This document shows positions 58,982-64,000 of a DNA stretch of 64,000 bases, in pieces; the first letter of the stretch is position 1, and every line of letters begins with the position of its first letter. The stretch lies in assembly GCF_030848495.1 (NCBI RefSeq), contig NZ_JAVDDT010000010.1, forward strand, positions 17,194 to 81,193, written 5' to 3'. A model generated the notes under the pieces. That model was not told the DNA's origin. It worked only from the letters and a program-made list of their open reading frames with translations, and ran no database searches. The DNA comes from Natronospira bacteriovora. Lineage in GTDB: Bacteria > Pseudomonadota > Gammaproteobacteria > Natronospirales > Natronospiraceae. Position numbers and translations under genes: made by a program.

Positions 58982-59809
58982 ATGAAAAGGATTACAGGTT
59001 TACTGTTGGCGGTGCTCTTGCCTGGCCTTTTCTTGCAACCAGCACTGGCCCAGGATCAAAAAACCGCCTTGGTGCCCTTGCCCTCGGTTGACGACTTCAC
59101 GAGAGGCAAGGATGGCTGGGGCTTCGGGCTGGGCCTGGGTGTTGAATACGAATCGGCCTACGAAGGGTCGGATGAATTTGGCTTCGAAATCGATCCGGCT
59201 GGTGCGGTTCAATGGCGTAGAGGTCATGATATTTTCTTCTGGGCCGGTGAGGCGCTGGGCTGGCGAGGCCTTCGGTCCGATATCTGGCTGTTCGAGGCCG
59301 CCATTGGCTTTGATGAGGGTCGCAAGGAAAGTGACTCCGATGACGGTCGATTGGATGGCCTCGGCGATACGGATGAGGGCATTGAAGTCGTTCTGCAAGC
59401 GCGCCGTGCTTTCAACGCCGATTGGCGATATTGGCTTGATGGCCGGGTTGTAAGCGGTGAGAACGGAAATCTTGGCCTTTTCGGCATGGGGCGCCGCTTC
59501 GGCGAGAAGAAGGACGGAAGCGGTTCTGAAATTGGTATCGTTGCGGTTTTTCACGATAGCGAGCGTGCCAATAGGGATTTTGGCATAAACCCATCACAGT
59601 CTGCTGCATCGGGACTGAATGAGGCCAATTTAAGTGGCGGATTCCGCTCGATTGGGATCAATTACAATTATCGTACTTACATCAACGAGAACTGGCAGGT
59701 TTTCGGCGAGGCGCTCTACGAGCATTACGGCAGCGACATTCAGGATAGTCCAATCGCCCGCAACAACTATGAGGCTGAAGTAGGCATCGGATTCATTTAC
59801 GTATTCTAG
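58982..59809 (+). CDS. MipA/OmpV-family outer-membrane protein
   Basis: A 275-residue outer-membrane barrel protein. The signal peptide ends near PALA-QDQ. The family start is LGLGVEYESAYEGSDEFGFE, then strands such as IFFWAGEALGWRGLRSD and a C-terminal barrel strand ending YEAEVGIGFIYVF with a terminal Phe. MipA binds peptidoglycan enzymes in E. coli, while OmpV-type proteins act in stress; the exact role is open. GAGGAAG precedes the ATG. Confidence 0.88.
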   Translation: MKRITGLLLAVLLPGLFLQPALAQDQKTALVPLPSVDDFTRGKDGWGFGLGLGVEYESAYEGSDEFGFEIDPAGAVQWRRGHDIFFWAGEALGWRGLRSDIWLFEAAIGFDEGRKESDSDDGRLDGLGDTDEGIEVVLQARRAFNADWRYWLDGRVVSGENGNLGLFGMGRRFGEKKDGSGSEIGIVAVFHDSERANRDFGINPSQSAASGLNEANLSGGFRSIGINYNYRTYINENWQVFGEALYEHYGSDIQDSPIARNNYEAEVGIGFIYVF

Positions 59810-59825
59810 ACCGTGTAGCTGATAC

Positions 59826-59877
59826 CGCAATTCGCTGGCTTTGGCGCGCGACGGTGGAAAAGTCGGATCGCATTGGT
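59826..59877 (-). other. Degenerate attC-like site at the array end
   Basis: Read on the minus strand this stretch (ATGCGATCCGACTTTTCCAC, then CGTCGCGCGCCAAAGCCAGC) keeps the order and spacing of the attC sites at 61.6 and 62.9 kb but has lost symmetry. It lies just downstream of the antiporter gene, where a cassette-borne attC would be expected. Confidence 0.45.
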
Positions 59878-59898
59878 GGTTTTTTAGAGCACTCCATG

Positions 59899-60864
59899 TC
59901 ACCCACTGAAGATCGTAAAACTTAACCAGACGTAAACGCAGTAACTGACAAACAGAATCGCGCCCTCCACACGGCTTAACCGGCGCCCCGTATACAGGAA
60001 TACCAACAAAAGCAAAGATGTGCCAAGCATGACCCATTGATCGAACTGCAGGATTCTCTCGGAAACCGGAAGTGGCTGGAGCAAAGCGGAGATCCCTAGA
60101 ATGCCCAGCAAGTTGAAGATATTGCTACCGAGGATGTTCCCCACAGCGACATCCGCGTGGCGCCGGATCGCCGCTATCACCGAAATGGAAAGTTCCGGAA
60201 GCGACGTTCCCACCGCCACCAATGTCAAGCCGATAACAGCCTCGGAAATACCAAAGTGCTCAGCAACCCCCACGGCGCCCGTCAGCAGCACTCGTGACCC
60301 ACCAATTAACAGCAGCAACCCAAGAACCACGGCCACAACGATCCACAACACGGTCTTGGGCACTGCGGAAAGCTCATTCGCTTCAGCTTTGTAAACATCC
60401 GCTGCAGGTGCAGCATGGAAACGCTCGCTCCAGTAGGCCCACGCCAGATACATCATTAAAGCAACCAGAAAAATCGCTGCGTCCGCCCTCCCCAGGGCAC
60501 TTCCTCCAACGAGAACCAGTAACAATATGCTTGCCGCTACTCCCGTGACGGCATCCCTGCGCAATGCCAGCGGTTTGACTGCCAGCGGCGTGATTAGCGC
60601 ACATATTCCCAGAATCAGCAGGATATTGCTGATATTGCTACCCACAACATTACCGATCGCGATGTCTGGTCGCCCTTCAATGGCAGCATTTACTGATACC
60701 ACCAATTCCGGGGCCGACGTACCAAAACCTACGATAACGAGACCACTCAGCAACGGCGATACACCAAGGCGCTTTGCCGCTGCCAGCGAGCCACGAATCA
60801 GTGCCTCACCCCCTGCAGTCAGCAGGGCGATGCCCAGAAGAAGAAACAGCACGTTCTGTGTCAT
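59899..60864 (-). CDS. Calcium/sodium antiporter, CaCA family (YrbG-like)
   Basis: A 321-residue exchanger with ten predicted helices in two inverted halves. The alpha repeats are GFGTSAPELVVSVNAAI with GNVVGSNISNILLILG, and TLVAVGTSLPELSISVIAAI with GNILGSNIFNLLGILG. The acidic ion-binding Glu residues lie in the APEL and LPEL turns. It is oriented like all genes of the right-hand array and is framed by attC-like sequences, so it seems to be a cassette gene. It is large for a cassette. Confidence 0.92.
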   Translation of the reverse strand: MTQNVLFLLLGIALLTAGGEALIRGSLAAAKRLGVSPLLSGLVIVGFGTSAPELVVSVNAAIEGRPDIAIGNVVGSNISNILLILGICALITPLAVKPLALRRDAVTGVAASILLLVLVGGSALGRADAAIFLVALMMYLAWAYWSERFHAAPAADVYKAEANELSAVPKTVLWIVVAVVLGLLLLIGGSRVLLTGAVGVAEHFGISEAVIGLTLVAVGTSLPELSISVIAAIRRHADVAVGNILGSNIFNLLGILGISALLQPLPVSERILQFDQWVMLGTSLLLLVFLYTGRRLSRVEGAILFVSYCVYVWLSFTIFSG

Positions 60865-60887
60865 TTAACTCCCTGGAAGGCCTGTGG

Positions 60888-60961
60888 CGCCAACGCCCGG
60901 CTCACACGCCGGTTAGGAGCCGCGGAGCGGCGGAAAACCGGTCGCCGTGCGGCCGTTGCTC
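60888..60961 (-). other. attC recombination site
   Basis: On the minus strand: GAGCAAC, then CGGCCGCACGGCGACCGGTT, an unpaired spacer (TTCCGCCGCTCCGCGGCTCC) and AACCGGCGTGTGAGCCGGGCG before GTTGGCG. Outer and inner arms pair with a few bulges, as attC sites do. It follows directly on the ParE toxin stop. Confidence 0.65.
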
Positions 60962-61262
60962 ATGTTTCGTCATCACCGAGCTCGGACATCCGCAATAACT
61001 GGCTACTACGACGCACAGTCAGAATATCAACCTGATCTTTGGTGCTGTAAATAACCCGATACGCTCCAATTATCAGCTCCCTGATGCGTGGCGAGCCCAC
61101 CTCAGGAACCATTCGCCCACTTTTAGGAAAGTCGGCTAACCGCTCTACCGTGGCAAATAAATCTTCCACCCACCGTACCGCAGCATCTGGGTTATCTTCT
61201 GCGATATACCGCGCTGTATCCTCAACACGCTCCAGCGCAAGGGGGGACCAAACAATCTTCAT
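60960..61262 (-). CDS. ParE-family toxin
   Basis: A 100-residue toxin: VWSPLALERVEDTARYIAED, then FPKSGRMVPEVGSPRIRELI and the strand pair AYRVIYSTKDQVDILTVRRSSQLL, a standard ParE sequence. It overlaps the antitoxin stop by four bases. Together they form the only genes of one integron cassette, which fits the known role of such pairs in keeping cassette arrays from being lost. Confidence 0.92.
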   Translation of the reverse strand: MKIVWSPLALERVEDTARYIAEDNPDAAVRWVEDLFATVERLADFPKSGRMVPEVGSPRIRELIIGAYRVIYSTKDQVDILTVRRSSQLLRMSELGDDET

Positions 61263-61540
61263 GGGGCCAGTCTGCTCAGAACCCGTGTTTTCGCATCTTC
61301 ATGCGCAATACCTTCCCCGGAGGCTATCTGTTCTTCCGCCTTATACACTTCTTCCAGGATCTCAAGACGCTCTTGCATCCTCTCGTACTCGTGAACATCC
61401 ACCAATACGGCAACGCCCCGGCCTCTCTGCGTCAGCACCATAGGACGACGGGTTTCATGGATCTGCTTTACAAACGTGGCTACGCCTGCCCGGAATTCGG
61501 ACAGAGGACGGATATCTTCATCGACACGAACTCTAGACAT
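61259..61540 (-). CDS. Phd/YefM-type antitoxin
   Basis: A 93-residue antitoxin. I start at MSRVRVDEDIRPLSEFRAGV, with CAGGAG eight bases upstream; the frame further up runs through the operator. The N-terminal Phd DNA-binding fold is clear (IRPLSEFRAGVATFVKQIHE, RPMVLTQRGRGVAVLVDVHEYERM), and the acidic C-terminal part (EEVYKAEEQIASGEGIAHEDA) would wrap the toxin. Confidence 0.92.
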   Translation of the reverse strand: MSRVRVDEDIRPLSEFRAGVATFVKQIHETRRPMVLTQRGRGVAVLVDVHEYERMQERLEILEEVYKAEEQIASGEGIAHEDAKTRVLSRLAP

Positions 61541-61553
61541 GGGAATCACTCCT

Positions 61554-61581
61554 GTACGCTCTCGTGTACATCCAAGTGTAC
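61554..61581. promoter_or_regulatory. Toxin-antitoxin operator with three GTAC sites 12 bases apart
   Basis: GTAC occurs at 61554, 61566 and 61578, an exact 12-base spacing, each within a TGTACR or GTACA context. The sites begin 13 bases upstream of the antitoxin ATG. Phd-type antitoxins bind repeated palindromes and bridge them when toxin is present, so this is the likely autoregulatory operator. Confidence 0.65.
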
Positions 61582-61620
61582 AGCCTCTCATGGATGCAGG
61601 CAAGGTACCTGAGGGAAGAA

Positions 61621-61697
61621 ACATAACGCTTAGCGTAACCGGCCGGCTTTGGAGCGCCAGCGGAAAAGCCGGTCCGTGTTGACGCTTTTGTTAGGGC
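61621..61697 (-). other. attC recombination site
   Basis: On the minus strand the site runs CCCTAAC, an arm with GCGTCAACACGGACCGGCTT, a spacer (TTCCGCTGGCGCTCC), the complementary arm AAAGCCGGCCGGTTACGC, and GCGTTATG. It is nearly identical in the centre to the site at 62850. It lies between the toxin-antitoxin cassette and the nuclease-like cassette. Confidence 0.8.
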
Positions 61698-61705
61698 CAT
61701 TGTCT

Positions 61706-62833
61706 CTAGGCCTCCCGACTCACATATTTCCGTGCCACATCTAGTAGTTCCGGGAGAATGGCAGCGAGATTTACCGCCATCTCTTCATCCATAGAGATTT
61801 CAAGGGTATGCTTACCTTTCTCGACGAATTTGGCCTTCTGCATTAGCTCTTGCCGCAACGCAGTACTTATTTCAGTGTTTTCAATGAATCCAAGATAGGC
61901 TTGAAAGAGTGGCTTTGCCGGCCCTTGCTCTGACGCAGGATAGCCGTAGAACAGGCTCAACAACGAGCCGGAGGCCAACGGGAAGCGGATGCTGAAGCCT
62001 TTCGTCCCCCAGACAATCTCGTACCCAGCTTTGACCGCAGAATCAAACAGTTCAACAAAGAAATCGCGTATCCTGCCGGAACATTCAGCGAGAAACTCTT
62101 CACGTGTTGTTTTTTTAGAAGATCTAGAAGTGCTGGATTTTTGCTGCCTGGCAAATTCCGTCTGCCCAATTACCCGGGGGACAAGAGCTCGAACCGCTTG
62201 TCCTTCATATTGACGAATTTCAATGCCCAGTACCTCCACAAGGGGCATATGCTCGTTAAGGAACTCAATAATTCGTCGCAGCTCGGTCGGGATGCTATCA
62301 GCAACAAAGAGAAGGCGTACCTCACCATTTCGCAAGTGGCGCTCGACAGCTGTCCAGTATGCCTCTGTATCGGGCTCAACAACTTCTTCGTCGCCATCGC
62401 TCAAAAACTCACGAAGTTTAAGTTCAAGAGCCTCAAGACCTCCGCTTGCTTCCGCGGCCAATGCTCGAATTCTATCCTCAGGCCAATAGACCTTCGCATT
62501 GGCTGCGTAGTCCAACATCTGACCTACAACTTCACGCCGTATACGGGTATCTGAACTTCGCTTCACCTCAACAAACGTTGGTCTTCCATTCTGATCCAAC
62601 AACAAATGATCAATTGCCCACCTATCAGAACCGCCTTGCCGGTCTGGAATGCCAACCTCTCTTTCAATGAGGAGCCACCGAGGCGGATTATCAGGGTCAA
62701 TTTGTTCACCCACCAAGATCTCCGGATGGCATTCCACCAAATGTTGTAGCAAATCTTCTGACTCATATTGCCTATGAGGAACCCGTTCGAGCCCTCCTTC
62801 AGCATTGATTAGAAATATGGTGTCACTTCGCAT
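61706..62833 (-). CDS. PD-(D/E)XK nuclease-like cassette protein
   Basis: A 375-residue protein, the only gene of its cassette. The N-terminal half looks like a restriction-type nuclease core: Glu57 (LLIEREVG), Asp75 (WAIDHLLLD), Glu89 and Lys91 (TFVEVKRS), and Gln105 after RREVVGQMLDYAA. This DHLLLD/EVKRS pattern also occurs in widespread uncharacterised proteins on islands. The C-terminal half (from about 240) is less clear and may bind DNA or a partner. Base composition is less GC-rich than in the core genes. A defence or repair role is possible but unproven. Confidence 0.7.
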   Translation of the reverse strand: MRSDTIFLINAEGGLERVPHRQYESEDLLQHLVECHPEILVGEQIDPDNPPRWLLIEREVGIPDRQGGSDRWAIDHLLLDQNGRPTFVEVKRSSDTRIRREVVGQMLDYAANAKVYWPEDRIRALAAEASGGLEALELKLREFLSDGDEEVVEPDTEAYWTAVERHLRNGEVRLLFVADSIPTELRRIIEFLNEHMPLVEVLGIEIRQYEGQAVRALVPRVIGQTEFARQQKSSTSRSSKKTTREEFLAECSGRIRDFFVELFDSAVKAGYEIVWGTKGFSIRFPLASGSLLSLFYGYPASEQGPAKPLFQAYLGFIENTEISTALRQELMQKAKFVEKGKHTLEISMDEEMAVNLAAILPELLDVARKYVSREA

Positions 62834-62849
62834 TGCTTGAATCCTCAGG

Positions 62850-62926
62850 CCCTAACGTTCATGCGTAACCGGCCGACTTTGGAGCGCTAGCGGAAAAGCC
62901 GGTCCGCGTTCATGGATTTGTTGGGT
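62850..62926 (-). other. attC recombination site
   Basis: On the minus strand: ACCCAAC, arm AACGCGGACCGGCTTTT, spacer CCGCTAGCGCTCC, arm AAAGTCGGCCGGTTACGC, and ACGTTAGGG. The first seven bases match the RYYYAAC core and the right end comes close to GTTRRRY. It is the best preserved site in the window. Confidence 0.85.
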
Positions 62927-62927
62927 T

Positions 62928-63548
62928 TCATCGTGTCTCACGAAGCCGCCTTACCTCTGGGCTATGGTCTGATATCACGCGATTTATGGCCTGGTCTGTT
63001 CGCTTTCCGATATACGGCTGTCCAGCTGCGACAAGAATTGGCATCACTCGGCGCAGATCCCCTGAACGACCTCGGCTAGTTACCGACAATTGCCAAAGCT
63101 GCGGCGGATCATCTTCTAGTGAGTATTCTTGCAATGAGTACGCTGAAAGAAATAGATACCTAAAGTATGTCGTTTCACTGTCTTGCACCGGCCTGTAGCC
63201 AGCGACCTGGTAATCTGGTGTGAATATTGGTGCCTGACGAATGCGCGTCTCATCTCTTGGATCGCCGAGCCCCCAAAAAGCGATCACTACAGCATCAGCT
63301 GCTTCTATATCATTAACAATGTGTAGACCTGCTTCTTCAAATGCGGACTTGAGATACCCATGATATTCTTGAAATTCCAGCGACGAGCGCGAAATCCCGT
63401 CGACGCCGGAATGTATATAGTAGTAGCGAACATCCTCGTGAGGGACTGCCAACCCACTGACATGGGTGTTATACCTAACGCCACAACCAGAAATTACCAC
63501 AAGGAAAACGCATACCATCAAATTACGCATCACGCCATGGCACCACAT
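62928..63548 (-). CDS. DUF4136-like lipoprotein, cassette gene
   Basis: A 206-residue lipoprotein. I start at MWCHGVMRNLMVCVF because AGGAGG lies upstream; the longer frame has no signal. The lipobox is ISGC at about residue 22. The mature part reads VRYYYIHSGVDGISRSSLEF, YLKSAFEEAGLHIVNDIEAA and DAVVIAFWGLGDPRDETR, similar to DUF4136-type outer-membrane lipoproteins, whose role is unknown. It ends directly at an attC site. Confidence 0.65.
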   Translation of the reverse strand: MWCHGVMRNLMVCVFLVVISGCGVRYNTHVSGLAVPHEDVRYYYIHSGVDGISRSSLEFQEYHGYLKSAFEEAGLHIVNDIEAADAVVIAFWGLGDPRDETRIRQAPIFTPDYQVAGYRPVQDSETTYFRYLFLSAYSLQEYSLEDDPPQLWQLSVTSRGRSGDLRRVMPILVAAGQPYIGKRTDQAINRVISDHSPEVRRLRETR

Positions 63549-63652
63549 CTCTAACCCTCCTAGCGCCTGATCCGACGCCCTAATTGAACCTCGGACTCCC
63601 AGGGAACCATCACCGACATATAGATTATCAGTCTTAACATGATTTTCAGACT

Positions 63653-63946
63653 TCATAATCGCCTATGCGCTGGATCTTGATCACTCTGAGCATCTATCCG
63701 CCATAGTGATTCCGGGAGCAACCGGCGAGCTTCAGAAAGAAAACCGGACCTGTATTCCTTGCTAGAAAATCTGAACGTGACCGCGTGCCCATCACGCCTC
63801 CAATCTTTCTCCTTTGTTCCACCCCATGGAATTCGGTTGTTTCCGGTTCTTTGACTGTACTGCGAGAGAGCCCGCAAACAATTCACAACTGCCAGATCAT
63901 CTGATTTTATGGTAATGCTGAACTTGTAAGTGGCATGGCTACTCAT
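63653..63946 (-). CDS. Unknown small cassette protein
   Basis: A 97-residue protein starting at MSSHATYKFSITIKSDDLAV. It has a strand-helix pattern (KFSITIKSDDLAVVNCLRAL, HAVTFRFSSKEYRSGFLSEA) but I recognise no family. The frame upstream of this ATG reads into the attC core, so the shorter start is preferred. It is the first gene after the attC at the window edge. About 100 bases separate it from the lipoprotein gene. Confidence 0.6.
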   Translation of the reverse strand: MSSHATYKFSITIKSDDLAVVNCLRALSQYSQRTGNNRIPWGGTKEKDWRRDGHAVTFRFSSKEYRSGFLSEARRLLPESLWRIDAQSDQDPAHRRL

Positions 63947-63961
63947 GACTGCCCCTATGAA

Positions 63962-64000
63962 ACCCAACGCTGGACATAACCGGCGCCTGCGAAGCAGGCG
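63962..64000 (-). other. attC site, cut by the window edge
   Basis: The core ACCCAAC at 63962-63968 (minus strand GTTGGGT, a full GTTRRRY match) is followed by GCTGGACATAACCGGCGCC and a small hairpin GCCTGC/GCAGGC at the edge. This is the 3' part of the attC of the preceding cassette, so the array continues to the right. Confidence 0.75.

Overview
The window looks like a chromosomal segment of a GC-rich gammaproteobacterium. The evidence is synteny: uvrY-(udg)-uvrC-pgsA-tRNA-Gly-tRNA-Cys-tRNA-Leu follows the Escherichia coli order, and purB, hflD, mnmA, nudJ and roxA lie together. A full ccmABCDEFGHI operon, a glyoxylate shunt and many acidic proteins fit a free-living, possibly halophilic or alkaliphilic respiratory bacterium. 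I cannot assign a genus. There are no rRNA genes, no CRISPR array and no prophage.

Layout. 1-8.3 kb (minus): end of a MaoC-like gene, a lipoprotein and the complete cytochrome c maturation operon. 8.3-9.0 kb: three tRNA genes and a block of TCGT-type hexamer repeats. 9.1-13 kb (minus): pgsA, uvrC, a family 5 uracil-DNA glycosylase and the GacA/UvrY regulator. 13-18.5 kb: icd, aceA, aceB and a divergent LysR regulator. 18.5-29.5 kb: two patatin phospholipases (one cytosolic, one type Vd autotransporter), class II DAHP synthase, an ALDH7-type dehydrogenase, an orphan ATP-grasp ligase, a one-domain asparaginase and an NfeD/slipin membrane pair.

29.5-36 kb is an accessory island of several layers: remnants of REP-associated (Y1) transposase elements, the 3' end of a second slipin gene, an orphan polymorphic-toxin tip (class 3 lipase) with an ankyrin partner, and a tyrosine-recombinase element with a toxin-antitoxin pair, a truncated ATPase/primase-like gene and a structured GC-rich end. 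36-58.7 kb returns to housekeeping genes: degV, hrpA, mscS, mazG, two Nudix genes, fumC, purB, roxA, mnmA, hflD, yghU, an exported KatG and rnk. Several widespread intergenic inverted repeats occur here, and a perfect FNR-type box lies between DUF1622 and DUF2189 genes.

59.8-64 kb is the most distinctive part: a run of gene cassettes, all on the minus strand, separated by palindromic attC-like sites. This is a chromosomal integron array that continues past the right edge; no integrase gene is in view. The cassettes carry a Na+/Ca2+ antiporter, a Phd-ParE toxin-antitoxin pair with a periodic operator, a PD-(D/E)XK nuclease-like protein, a DUF4136-like lipoprotein and a small unknown protein.
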